Source: Microvirga vignae (GTDB lineage Bacteria > Pseudomonadota > Alphaproteobacteria > Rhizobiales > Beijerinckiaceae). From it: 64,000 nucleotides of DNA. The notes beneath the pieces were generated by a model, which saw nothing but the letters and a program-made list of their open reading frames with translations, was not told the DNA's origin and did not search any database. Below, one piece after another: positions 34,826-43,664 of this stretch (position 1 is the first letter of the stretch; each line of letters starts with the position of its first letter). The translations under genes were made by a program, and so were the position numbers. The stretch spans positions 1-64,000 of the forward strand of contig NZ_LCYG01000043.1 of the NCBI RefSeq assembly GCF_001017175.1, written 5' to 3'.

Positions 34826-35419
34826 ATGAAACGATTGACCAGTCGGATTCTTGAGGAAGCGCGCCGTCTGCCGGAAGGTGCGGTGCTGACTGCCAAGGCG
34901 CTGCTGCACCTGAGCTCGCGTGCAGCCGTTGATCAGGCTTTGTCCCGGCTGGCGCGGCGCGGCCAGCTGCTGCGCGCGGGCCGCGGCCTTTACGTTCTGC
35001 CCGTTGAAAGCAGGTTTGGCGTTCGCGCGCCTTCAGTCGAGAAGGTGGTCGAGGCGGTGGCCGCGCAGCGCGGCGAAACTATCGCTCCGAACGGCGCCGC
35101 GGCGGCGAATGCGCTCGGCCTCTCCACACAGGTGCCGGTCCGCAGGGTCTATTTGACCTCCGGACCAAGCCGAACCCTCCATCTCGGACGCCAGACCGTC
35201 GAGCTTAAGCATGCGCCGCAATGGCAGCTCGTCCTGCCGGGCCGTCCCGCCGGTCAGGCAGTGCGCGCCCTTGCGTGGCTTGGCCCGGCCAAGGTATACG
35301 AGACGATGCGTCGGCTGAAGCGGACACTGCCCGTGACCGAGTGGGAAGCACTCACAGGCGTCGGAGCGCGGTTGCCTACTTGGCTCGCTGAGCCGGTTAG
35401 CCAAGCCACGCATGGCTGA
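34826..35419 (+). CDS. AbiEi-like antitoxin (DUF6088 family)
   Basis: This 197-residue protein has an N-terminal winged helix (about 1-60: SRILEEARRLPEGAVLT, SSRAAVDQALSRLARRGQLLRAGRGLY) and a C-terminal antitoxin domain with NGAAAANALGLSTQVP and a basic tail. AbiEi proteins bind inverted repeats in their own promoter and neutralise the AbiEii nucleotidyltransferase toxin without direct binding (type IV). ATG follows GGAG by seven bases. The stop lies inside the next gene (eight-base overlap), the usual coupling of these pairs. Confidence 0.82.
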   Translation: MKRLTSRILEEARRLPEGAVLTAKALLHLSSRAAVDQALSRLARRGQLLRAGRGLYVLPVESRFGVRAPSVEKVVEAVAAQRGETIAPNGAAAANALGLSTQVPVRRVYLTSGPSRTLHLGRQTVELKHAPQWQLVLPGRPAGQAVRALAWLGPAKVYETMRRLKRTLPVTEWEALTGVGARLPTWLAEPVSQATHG

Positions 35420-36431
35420 AGCGTTCCTGCAGCTATCGATTGAGGATCGGCGCGACGCGCTGGAGGTCGCGGCATCACGCTCTGGCCGCCCCGCGCACCT
35501 TCTCGAAAAAGATATCTGGGTTGTGTGGTCGCTGGACGCGCTGTTCGCCTCTCCCCTCGGTGCGAAACTCGTCTTCAAGGGCGGCACGTCGCTGTCAAAG
35601 GCCTATCGAGTAATTCGCCGCTTCTCTGAAGACGTGGATCTCACCTACGACATCCGCGCGATCGTCCCCGACCTCGTCGGCGACGCCGAGGATGCACTCC
35701 CCTCGACGCGGAGCGCGGAGAAACGCTGGACTAGCGAGATCAAGAAGCGATTGCCGCAATGGGTTGCCGAACAGGCCTTGCCGGTGATCGTTGCACGCCT
35801 CGCCGACACGCATGCGCCAGCCGAAGCCATCGTCGATGGCGAGAAAATCTTCGTTACCTACGACGCTACCGCAGCGGGTACGGGCTATGTCCGTCCCGCC
35901 GTGATGCTGGAATTCGGCGCCCGCTCGACCGGCGAGCCGTGCGCGCCATTCGATATCGAATGCGACGCGGCCGAACTGGTCGAGGGCTTGATTTTCCCGC
36001 AAGCGGCAGCGCGCGTCATGCGCGCAGAGCGGACCTTTTGGGAGAAGGCGACTGCGGCGCACGTCTATTGCGCGCAAGGGCGGTTGCGCGGGGAGCGTTT
36101 CGCGCGCCACTGGCACGATCTCGCGCGGCTCGACGAGGCCGAGCTTGCGAAAGCAGCGATCGCCGATCGTGGCGTTGCAGACGCGGTTGCTGCGCATAAG
36201 ACGATGTTCTTTTCTGAGCGCGACGCCTCAGGCGCGCCGATCGACTACAAAGCCGCGGTGAGCGGCCACCTGCTGCTGGTTCCCGAAGGCGGCGCCCGGG
36301 ACGCGCTTGCCGAGGATTATGTGCATATGATCGACGACGGATTGCTGCTCGATGCGGGCGAGCCATTTGACGCGCTGATGGAGCGATGCGCTGACATCGC
36401 CGCTCGGGCCAATGCGGCGGCGGGTGCATGA
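35412..36431 (+). CDS. AbiEii/AbiGii-type nucleotidyltransferase toxin
   Basis: This 339-residue protein has the AbiEii nucleotidyltransferase signature: LVFKGGTSLSKAYRVI followed by RRFSEDVDLTYD, with the two catalytic aspartates in DVD, then the LMLEFGARS-like strand and a C-terminal helical region with FWEKATAAHVY. AbiEii toxins add nucleotides (GTP or other NTPs) to cellular targets such as tRNA and halt growth, so phage-infected cells stop. It forms a pair with the gene before it and overlaps the following nuclease-like gene by four bases. Confidence 0.88.
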   Translation: MAEAFLQLSIEDRRDALEVAASRSGRPAHLLEKDIWVVWSLDALFASPLGAKLVFKGGTSLSKAYRVIRRFSEDVDLTYDIRAIVPDLVGDAEDALPSTRSAEKRWTSEIKKRLPQWVAEQALPVIVARLADTHAPAEAIVDGEKIFVTYDATAAGTGYVRPAVMLEFGARSTGEPCAPFDIECDAAELVEGLIFPQAAARVMRAERTFWEKATAAHVYCAQGRLRGERFARHWHDLARLDEAELAKAAIADRGVADAVAAHKTMFFSERDASGAPIDYKAAVSGHLLLVPEGGARDALAEDYVHMIDDGLLLDAGEPFDALMERCADIAARANAAAGA

Positions 36432-37219
36432 TAAACCTCCACGAGCGCCTGTCGGAATTCTCTTACGGCTATGGCGTCACCCGCGAGGTCGAGCGGCGGC
36501 TGGCCGCGCGCGGGCTTCGCGCGACGCCGTTCTTGCCGAGTCTGCTCCACGAAGCGAGCCTTGGTTTCGATGTCGCCTTCTCTGGTCCTGGCCAAGTCGT
36601 GATGCTCCAATTCAAGCTTGGCCAAGAGTTGTCACGCTTCCGCAGGCTCGATCCGAGCGAAACCATCCCAGCGCTCTCCAAACCCTTCTGGCGCTATTAT
36701 GTCGATACGACGGAGCACCAGTTCCTGCGTCTCGAAGAGTTCGAAGCCCATGGCGCAGACGTCTTCTACGTCGCGCCGCGCTTTTCCCATTGGTCGGCCT
36801 ACGACGCAGCATTCCATGGCAATCAGGTTTTGCAGCGTTCCCTACTGTTGCGCCCGTCGGAGATCCAACGCGGTTCCGGCGGAACGCCCGGCGAGCACCG
36901 CATCGTGTATGATCGTATCAGGCGCTACGTCTGCTCCGAGCCCCGCGCGGTCGAAGAGGTCACGCCGGACGAACTGGTCGAAAAACTCGACGTCAGGGCG
37001 AGGTCGCAGGAACCGCTGATCTCAAGACTGGAGCGTCTTGTGTCGAGCGAGAGGGCTCGGGGTACGCCTCAGCTCGCGCGCAGTCGACAGCGAGACATTC
37101 GCTCCCGCGCCCGGACCCCAGCCGATGGTTTGGCGGCGATCGTCGGCCTGGAAGCCTGGCTTCAGGGCACGCAGGTTCTGTTCATCACGCCGTTCGAGAC
37201 GGCCGTGCTTTCCGAATAG
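36428..37219 (+). CDS. nuclease-like protein coupled to AbiE
   Basis: This 263-residue protein is not a standard AbiE component. Residues 25-62 read PFLPSLLHEASLGFDVAFSG then VVMLQFKLGQEL, which fits a PD-(D/E)XK core (Glu in the helix, Asp in FDVAF, Q-F-K strand). The middle has FWRYYVDTTEHQFLRLEEFE, the rest is less clear. It overlaps the toxin by four bases and is followed after 11 bases by an unknown gene, so it is made together with the toxin. The nuclease call is inference from a short motif. Confidence 0.6.
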   Translation: MINLHERLSEFSYGYGVTREVERRLAARGLRATPFLPSLLHEASLGFDVAFSGPGQVVMLQFKLGQELSRFRRLDPSETIPALSKPFWRYYVDTTEHQFLRLEEFEAHGADVFYVAPRFSHWSAYDAAFHGNQVLQRSLLLRPSEIQRGSGGTPGEHRIVYDRIRRYVCSEPRAVEEVTPDELVEKLDVRARSQEPLISRLERLVSSERARGTPQLARSRQRDIRSRARTPADGLAAIVGLEAWLQGTQVLFITPFETAVLSE

Positions 37220-37230
37220 GGACTCATCCA

Positions 37231-37722
37231 ATGACTCTCGTCGCCCGAGCGCAACTCGACTTCGTCCAGCAGACGCTCGCCGAGTTCACGCAGCGCTCTA
37301 GCATTATGCGTCCGATCGCTCTTCTCCAAGCCCAGCATGTCGCCATCGTGGTCTCGCTGCGCGCGATCGGCCATGTGCTGAAGGAAGTCGATGCCGATAC
37401 AACCGCCAAGCGGCAGTGGCTGGCCAACCAATGGCTGCACTGGCAGACTGAACCCATCTTCGCGCACTTTATCAAACCCGACCGCGACAACCTCTTGAAG
37501 GAATTCCGCGGCTTTCTCGACATACGCTCAGGAGCTTTTGGATCGCCTGCGGTAGTCGCAGATCCGATCATGCCCACGAGTGTCGCCCTTCATGTCGATT
37601 TCAATCCAGACGCCTTACTGACGACGGACGGGCGAAAAGCTGTTCCTCTGCTGCGCGAAGCCGTTCACTTTTGGGATCAATGTCTCAAGCTCGCCGAGCA
37701 AGCATTTCTGACTGCGGCATGA
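37231..37722 (+). CDS. unknown helical protein in AbiE-HEPN operon
   Basis: This 163-residue protein is helical through its first 115 residues (LDFVQQTLAEFTQRSSIMRP, VSLRAIGHVLKEVD, FIKPDRDNLLKEFRGFLD) and ends with a helix HFWDQCLKLAEQAFL. No catalytic motif, signal peptide or membrane segment. RDNLLK is reminiscent of, but does not match, the HEPN RxxxxH motif. It lies 11 bases after the nuclease-like gene and 33 bases before the HEPN gene. Confidence 0.6.
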   Translation: MTLVARAQLDFVQQTLAEFTQRSSIMRPIALLQAQHVAIVVSLRAIGHVLKEVDADTTAKRQWLANQWLHWQTEPIFAHFIKPDRDNLLKEFRGFLDIRSGAFGSPAVVADPIMPTSVALHVDFNPDALLTTDGRKAVPLLREAVHFWDQCLKLAEQAFLTAA

Positions 37723-37755
37723 TTCGTCAGTCGTCCGTCCAAACAGGAATATCAC

Positions 37756-38955
37756 ATGACCGCCGATTGGACGCCGGTATTCGTCCTGCCGAATATTCCG
37801 CTGGAAGCTGCGATCGGCTGTGAGATCGCGGCGCTCGCCCCCGCGCACGATCGCCGCGTGGCGGCCCTCAAGCGGGAGCACCCCACGCTCAGGCGTTTCC
37901 TCAACCGCTTCGCTGACAACTTCGGGCAGAAGTTCGAGCCTACCGTCCTGATCCTGAACACGGCCGCGCCGCCGATCTTTCGCGATGTGACAGCGCTGGC
38001 AAGCTTCCGCGACCTCGTCGCGATCTCGGCGGTCACCCACGGTCGCGCGCTGGAACTTCGGCACTCGCGCGGACATCGCGTCCTCTTCGGCGAGGCCTTC
38101 GCTATCTACCCCTGGATGCTTGACCGACACTATGAGGATGTGATCGGCAGCACGCCAGCCATCCTCGGCACGCATGAACTCTCCCGCTTCAAGGGCCAAT
38201 CGTCGCCAGCCCTGTTCCGCACCTCTCTTGGTGAAAGCGATATCGATCAACCGTTGCTTGCCGCGCTCTTGGCGCGCTGGCGTCGACGCTATGAAGCCGC
38301 AGAGCCCACCTGGGAGGACGTTGCGCTAATGCGCTCGCTCAACATGGCGTATCACGCCTCACTCTTGCCGGCTGGGACGGACACGACTTTCTATGACGTC
38401 GGGCGGGTCGTCTCCCTCTGGGTCAGCGCGTTCGAGATCCTCGTGCATCCCGGCGGCAGCGGCCAGGCCAACCGGGACAAGGTTTTCGAGATGATCGAGC
38501 GCACCACCTGGGCGATCCCGGCGAGCGCTCAGCTCGCCCACGACACGGGCAGCAAGACTAAGCTGGTGAAGCGTACACTCGCGTCGTGGCTCTACCAGGT
38601 ACTCTATCAATGCCGGAACGACTTCCTCCACGGCAACCCGGTCGACCGCAGTACTCTCTTTCTTCCCACGCCGCAGCGAACGATTTTCGAGTATGCCGCG
38701 CCGCTCTACCGTATCGCGCTGACAGCGTTCCTTCCGCTCGGACACGACACACCGATGCCCTCGGCCAAGGACCCGAACCCCTTTGGCGCCTACATCGTCG
38801 ATCACATGGACTTTATGGAGCCGCAGAAGAACGCCGAGGAAGCGCTGCTCACGGCGACGCGACCGCCGGCGAAGCGGGGGATGCGCCGAGCCAGCGCTGC
38901 TCGGCCTGTTGCCTCGTCGACGAGTTCGGCGGCTCGACCGGCCAGCTCGGATTAA
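37756..38955 (+). CDS. Apea-like HEPN family protein
   Basis: This 399-residue protein has an unassigned N-terminal half and a C-terminal HEPN domain (about 225-330): VSLWVSAFEILVHPGG helix and the QCRNDFLHGNPV motif, a canonical RNxxxH RNase active site. Proteins with the Apea-like HEPN domain are usually abortive-infection effectors that cut RNA. The tail is a basic, Ser/Ala-rich stretch. It ends a five-gene plus-strand operon with the AbiE pair. Activity has not been shown. Confidence 0.72.
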   Translation: MTADWTPVFVLPNIPLEAAIGCEIAALAPAHDRRVAALKREHPTLRRFLNRFADNFGQKFEPTVLILNTAAPPIFRDVTALASFRDLVAISAVTHGRALELRHSRGHRVLFGEAFAIYPWMLDRHYEDVIGSTPAILGTHELSRFKGQSSPALFRTSLGESDIDQPLLAALLARWRRRYEAAEPTWEDVALMRSLNMAYHASLLPAGTDTTFYDVGRVVSLWVSAFEILVHPGGSGQANRDKVFEMIERTTWAIPASAQLAHDTGSKTKLVKRTLASWLYQVLYQCRNDFLHGNPVDRSTLFLPTPQRTIFEYAAPLYRIALTAFLPLGHDTPMPSAKDPNPFGAYIVDHMDFMEPQKNAEEALLTATRPPAKRGMRRASAARPVASSTSSAARPASSD

Positions 38956-39060
38956 GAGCAGAGGCGAGCGTGACAGAAGTTATCGCGTGCCGTAGACACG
39001 CGACCGCCTGCCCGTCGCCGCGAAGAACGCCCGACCATCAGATCCAAGAGCCCCACCGCG

Positions 39061-39965
39061 ATGGACGAGCCTGACGAATACGACCTCTCTTTGCAAACCT
39101 GGGAGCCGGGAGAGCGGCTGGTCCATGCGAGCCTTTCACAGAACCTCAATGACCCCTTCAGCCGCAAACGGCTCTCTGACGACAGCACCGGTAGCGCCCC
39201 GGTGGCGCGCACGCAGTTCTCTCAGGGTCAAAAGGTTATGGTGAGAGAGGAGCTCATCGCCAGAGCTTATGACTTTCCCAAGATCGACATGCACGATGGG
39301 TCGCGGAATTCAGGGACTATGTGCTGGACAGGAATGTGCCGGAGGACAAGTTCAACGCCTTTGTCACCAGCTTCGCGACGCTATGGATCGACGGGAGGAC
39401 GCGGAGACAGGACTCAGGGGAGATGCGAGCAATCAAGAAGGCTTCCATTCGTGATTTCGATCAGTTGTGTCACCCCGCTCACGCCGGGCGCTTCGTGATC
39501 AACCCAGTCGACAACGGTGTGCCGCCGCTCTTCACGCCGACCGAAATGGCGGCGATCTTCGAGGCGAATAACGGTCTTATCGAGGCTTTACTACCCGACT
39601 ATATAGACCACCTTGGCGACGAAGGCACTGGCTCGCTCGACGACCTGTATGTGCGCCGTGGCGTCTATATGGCCGCCGTTGATACGGTTCGCCGGGAGCT
39701 CCACTATCTCAGCTCCTACTCGCTAACCGTTGGGCCGGTGGAGCAGTTTGTACAGACTTGGACCCCCGCAACACGCGACACCGGCGAGCCCTCCATCATT
39801 TCCGCACCGTTGCCGGCGATCCAACACCGTGTCGTCGCTTTTGCCCCGTTCATTCAGAGCATGGACTTAAGCCAGTTGAAGTTCGTGGTCGCACCGCCGG
39901 TCGAGGAGATACCTCTCCAAGGCGATGGGATCCATGGCGGAATTCACGAGTTCACCTTCCGCTGA
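39061..39965 (+). pseudogene. unknown gene broken by a one-base deletion
   Basis: A frame from ATG 39061 (MDEPDEYDLSLQTWEPGERL) runs to about AYDFPKIDMHD at 39297; the natural continuation (WVAEFRDYVLDRNVPEDKF and on to 39965) is in the -1 frame. Joined, they give a protein of about 301 residues, with a helical second half (TEMAAIFEANNGLIEAL, VDTVRRELHYLSSYSL) and no recognised domain. A missing base near 39296, turning a likely GAC-TGG into GA-TGG, would explain it. It follows the HEPN gene by 105 bases and may once have belonged to that operon. A frame from 39321 alone covers the last 214 residues. Confidence 0.55.
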
Positions 39966-40119
39966 GCACGATCACGCTCGGAAGGCTCCGTTCTCGAGTC
40001 CCCTCAGCCTGCCGGATCCATTGGCCGACCGCCATGGCTGTGCATTCCGCAACAAGCAGATTAAGCACGGCCTCGATCTTGCTCGTGTCAGTTGCATAGG
40101 CCGTGGATTGCATCTGGGA

Positions 40120-41745
40120 TCAGGACAAAACTACTTCTGCATTCATCTCAGAGCGTCGCCTTTCTGCATCGGAAACCAGCCATTTCGCTAGGCAGAGTGC
40201 TTCATCCGCATCATCGACTCGTGCATCTAACATGATGTCTTCAGCTACAATCTGGAAAGCCTCATCCTGATTGCAGCCTCCAAAGCGAATTGCTTGCCGG
40301 TAGCGTTCTCTCGCTTCAACGGCCATCGAACAGTGCTTAAAATAGGCGTCCCACGCCGAGCCCACGGCTGCGTTATTCAAGGCGCGGTTCGCTGCCTCAT
40401 CCCAGTCCACCTCATGTTCGGCGTGAGCCTCAACGGCCAGAAGGCAATCACGGAGGTCATCTATGGTCAGGAATTGATCAGGAATATCTCGCCTGCGCTG
40501 CTTAAGCTGAGTCGCTACGTCCTGACAGCCAGAACATATTAGCACCTTCTTGCTATCGTGCATCACGAAAGCGTTTCGGAACCCTGGCAGCAGTCGGCGT
40601 CGCGCCCAAAGTGCAGTCTCATCCGTTTCCGGAACAGGCTCAAAATGTTCACGAATCCCTCCTGACCATCTGCCAGCCTTGGATTTGCGCACCACCTGCC
40701 GCTTTGAACGTTGGCAGATCGGACATTGCCAATCTTCGGGTATAGCCTCCCATCTGCGCGTTGATACGGGATCTCGGTAACTTAAGTACTCTGCGTCAGT
40801 CGGAGCCTGTACCGTGCGTGGAGCATTAGTGATTTTAGGAGCGATAACGGACGAGTCTTTTTGAACAGATCGGGCTAAGAACTCGTTGAGCAGTCGAAAC
40901 AACTCTCTCTCGCGCTCGTCGCGCTTCGTTTCTGACAAGAATGCTTGATAGAGCTGGGTTTGAGAATCGAATTGCCTCTGAGCCACCTGAAACCATGGTG
41001 TCCCATGCTCATGTCTTAGCCCCCCTGAGTGTATGAGTTTTAGTACCTCGTCAATCAACTTCAGGCGCATTTCGAAGCCTGAATTAGCTTTCTCCCATCT
41101 ATCCTCCACTTTCTTTGGATTGATAGAATGAGACGCGTTTGGCTTCGGCGTAATAAATTCCGCAATTTCAGATGGAGAGAAGGTGAAATATGTATGGGCC
41201 TTCCCCTTCAAAAGAATCTTCGCTTTGCCGTCCGCCGCATTACATTCTGAGCAGACCAATTCGGGCGTGAAATTGGAAACCAGATTTTCCAGCTGATCCG
41301 TCAGATAGGATCCTCCCCTTGGAATTTCTGCCAACCATCTGTCGCCAAAAAGATCACGGGCTCGCTTGCGAACATAATCACGTAGATGATCATGATGCTC
41401 TTCCAGTTTGGCGAGCAGAATCCCACGTGGCGAGAGGCGGAAAATTTCATTCTTGGATCTTCTGCAAACCGGGCAACTCCATCCTTGATCGACTAGAGCC
41501 CAGTTTTGATTAAGGTCCAAACCCTTCGCGGCATGGTGTTGTAGTGCTGCTTTCGTTTGCTCACTCCACCGCCCATCACGGCGCCGGAAGAACAACTCCA
41601 TCTCTGAATCTGATAGCTTTGATGGACGCCAGAAAGCGAGTTCGACAAACCAAGCTTGTTCGGGAGCCCCACCGAATGCGACACCATTCTGGCTTGGCTG
41701 TTCAGGATCAAAGGACTTCACAAGCTGCCTCAATGGTTTTTTCAT
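40120..41745 (-). CDS. double zinc-finger/HNH-like protein behind SIR2-HerA
   Basis: This 541-residue protein has two related cysteine modules. The first has CPVC (about residue 90), then EEHHDHLRDYVR and VCSECNAADGKAK, the layout of an HNH nuclease in a zinc frame; the second has CPICQRSK (about 335), IREHFEPVP and ICSGCQDVATQ. The second looks degenerate in its central histidines. The linking region is a long charged helix. Codon use is more AT-rich than in the neighbouring regions, as in the next two genes. It lies 119 bases after the HerA gene on the same strand, so it may be an accessory nuclease of that system. Confidence 0.65.
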   Translation of the reverse strand: MKKPLRQLVKSFDPEQPSQNGVAFGGAPEQAWFVELAFWRPSKLSDSEMELFFRRRDGRWSEQTKAALQHHAAKGLDLNQNWALVDQGWSCPVCRRSKNEIFRLSPRGILLAKLEEHHDHLRDYVRKRARDLFGDRWLAEIPRGGSYLTDQLENLVSNFTPELVCSECNAADGKAKILLKGKAHTYFTFSPSEIAEFITPKPNASHSINPKKVEDRWEKANSGFEMRLKLIDEVLKLIHSGGLRHEHGTPWFQVAQRQFDSQTQLYQAFLSETKRDERERELFRLLNEFLARSVQKDSSVIAPKITNAPRTVQAPTDAEYLSYRDPVSTRRWEAIPEDWQCPICQRSKRQVVRKSKAGRWSGGIREHFEPVPETDETALWARRRLLPGFRNAFVMHDSKKVLICSGCQDVATQLKQRRRDIPDQFLTIDDLRDCLLAVEAHAEHEVDWDEAANRALNNAAVGSAWDAYFKHCSMAVEARERYRQAIRFGGCNQDEAFQIVAEDIMLDARVDDADEALCLAKWLVSDAERRRSEMNAEVVLS

Positions 41746-41864
41746 TACGGTGTGTCAATTGATCGACTGCGCCGATACCTGCATTTAGGTGGGATCGGGC
41801 TCAGCTAGGGCTCAGTGCGATACACACCTCGCCCTGGAGGTCCGAATCATTGCCACGATGGAAG

Positions 41865-43664
41865 CTAACTCCGTGACTGTCGGCGCATGCTCTCAACAGC
41901 TGCCGCTAGATCAACTGGTCCCTTAGGAGTTCCCCATCTTTCCCAGAACGGGATTGTCGCACTTCGAGGAACACAACGAGGTCGAGTAATTTTGATCCTG
42001 GTCGGTAGCAATGTTGCGTCCCCAACCACAACTGCCTCGCCTACATCCAAAGTCGGTAATATCTCCATTAAGCTCTCTAGGCTCTCGGGCAGTAGCTGCT
42101 TCACTACACTTTGGTCGGTTTTGTTCGCCAAGCGAAGGCTAATGATGTTACTGCATTGGCTCAAGATTGTTGTACTGACATCAGAAGGTCGCTGGCTGAC
42201 CACCATCAGCCCTACTCCGTACTTCCGACCCTCCTTTGCAATTCGCTCGAACGTTTCGAGAGCACGCCGCTCTAGAGGACCTATAGAGCTGCCCTCCCGT
42301 GGCAAGTATAGGTGTGCTTCGTCGCATATCATCACTATTGGGTGACGCCCATCGCCCTCGTTGCCGGGATTGCTCCAAAACTGAATCTGATAAATCAACC
42401 TAGCGACTAGGCCGATAACAACCGGCAGAACGTCGGATGGCACCTCTGAGAAGTCAATAATTTTGATACCTGGGTTTCGCCCGTCTTCTTTTCCCGAGCC
42501 TAAGAGACTCGCCGCAAGTGCATGAAGCGAGTCGTAGGTGCTGTAGCTGCTTGGGGACTGGTACATAAAACCATACCTGCGGTCGTTCATCTTCGTTCTG
42601 AGGCGAATTAGAAACCTTGAGAGCTTTCCATTGAGTGGGCCCTTCTCCATTTTGGGTTGGCCCTTCCGCGCTCCGCTAGCGTAAGTCTCACCCGTATCGA
42701 ACGCCTCATCATTTTTGGCATCCAACGCAGAGATCAAATCCTCAAGCCGATAGGGTATTGGCGTATCAACGGTAAAGCCCTCGAGAAGATGTTCAACACC
42801 GAGATCTTTTATAGCTTTGCGCTTTGTCTCTATAACTGAATCCATCAACGCGAGTGCTTGATTTGGCGCATTCTCACCCGATCTATCAACGAAAACAGAT
42901 TGCATTTCATCATACGTCAGCAGCCAAAATGGCAAGAAAATAGCATCGGGCTTCTCTGTGCCTAGGTCCCCGATGCCAGCAATCCTGAAATGCGACGCGA
43001 ATGTCATACTTGAGTATTCGCCGTGCAAATCGAGAACAATGATATTTGCATGCGGAAGCTCTGCCGCCTGCTCTAGAACAGAGGCGACGGTATACGACTT
43101 GCCAGAGCCAGTACTACCAAGAAGAGCAGCATGCCGCTGGAAGAGTTTATCAGCATCTATGTAGGCGGCCGCTTTCCCGTCCAGTGTATAGGTTCCAATC
43201 ATGAGAGGCATGGTCGTTGCGCTTTTTGATGAGGCACTCAGAATGCCCATGAAGCTCTCGAGAGCTTTCTCTTCTATTGGGAAAACAGCACGACTGATCT
43301 CAGGCAGGGAAAATACAGCTCTCGTAAATGTATCGCGACGTTCGCCGTCACGTTCACGGTAGGTGCCGACGAGATTTACACATACCCCGTTTTCCTCCGT
43401 CGGAATGGTGTTAAAATCAGCTCCCTCATCGCTCGCTTCCTCGCCGAGACTCGGTGATTCGACAGGGTGCCGCCACACACGCTCAATTATTCCAATTAGC
43501 CATTCGTCCCCCATGGACCGAATTGCAACCAGGCGACCGACACGTGCCTTTTGAAGTTTTACGCCATCAGTGACGCGGACCATTATGCGGGAGGTTTCGA
43601 TGCTCCGGACTTCTCCAAGCGACTGCTCTTCGGAAAAGCTGAAAATAGCCATGCTAGATCTCAC
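41865..43664 (-). CDS. HerA-like ATPase (DUF87) of a SIR2-HerA system
   Basis: This 599-residue FtsK/HerA ATPase has an N-terminal HAS-barrel (about 10-130), Walker A LLGSTGSGKSYTVASVL near residue 185, Walker B IVMICDEAHLYLP and the C-terminal SQRPSDVSTTILSQCSN segment. HerA forms hexamers that bind DNA; together with SIR2 NADases it makes an anti-phage complex (SIR2-HerA, also called Nezha). The GTG start overlaps the SIR2 stop by four bases. An ATG 12 bases later is possible. Confidence 0.9.
   Translation of the reverse strand: MRSSMAIFSFSEEQSLGEVRSIETSRIMVRVTDGVKLQKARVGRLVAIRSMGDEWLIGIIERVWRHPVESPSLGEEASDEGADFNTIPTEENGVCVNLVGTYRERDGERRDTFTRAVFSLPEISRAVFPIEEKALESFMGILSASSKSATTMPLMIGTYTLDGKAAAYIDADKLFQRHAALLGSTGSGKSYTVASVLEQAAELPHANIIVLDLHGEYSSMTFASHFRIAGIGDLGTEKPDAIFLPFWLLTYDEMQSVFVDRSGENAPNQALALMDSVIETKRKAIKDLGVEHLLEGFTVDTPIPYRLEDLISALDAKNDEAFDTGETYASGARKGQPKMEKGPLNGKLSRFLIRLRTKMNDRRYGFMYQSPSSYSTYDSLHALAASLLGSGKEDGRNPGIKIIDFSEVPSDVLPVVIGLVARLIYQIQFWSNPGNEGDGRHPIVMICDEAHLYLPREGSSIGPLERRALETFERIAKEGRKYGVGLMVVSQRPSDVSTTILSQCSNIISLRLANKTDQSVVKQLLPESLESLMEILPTLDVGEAVVVGDATLLPTRIKITRPRCVPRSATIPFWERWGTPKGPVDLAAAVESMRRQSRS

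Noticed and set aside
36428-37219. Calling the AbiE-linked protein a firm restriction endonuclease
   Set aside because: Only a short D...QFK pattern supports it, so it is listed as nuclease-like with reduced confidence.
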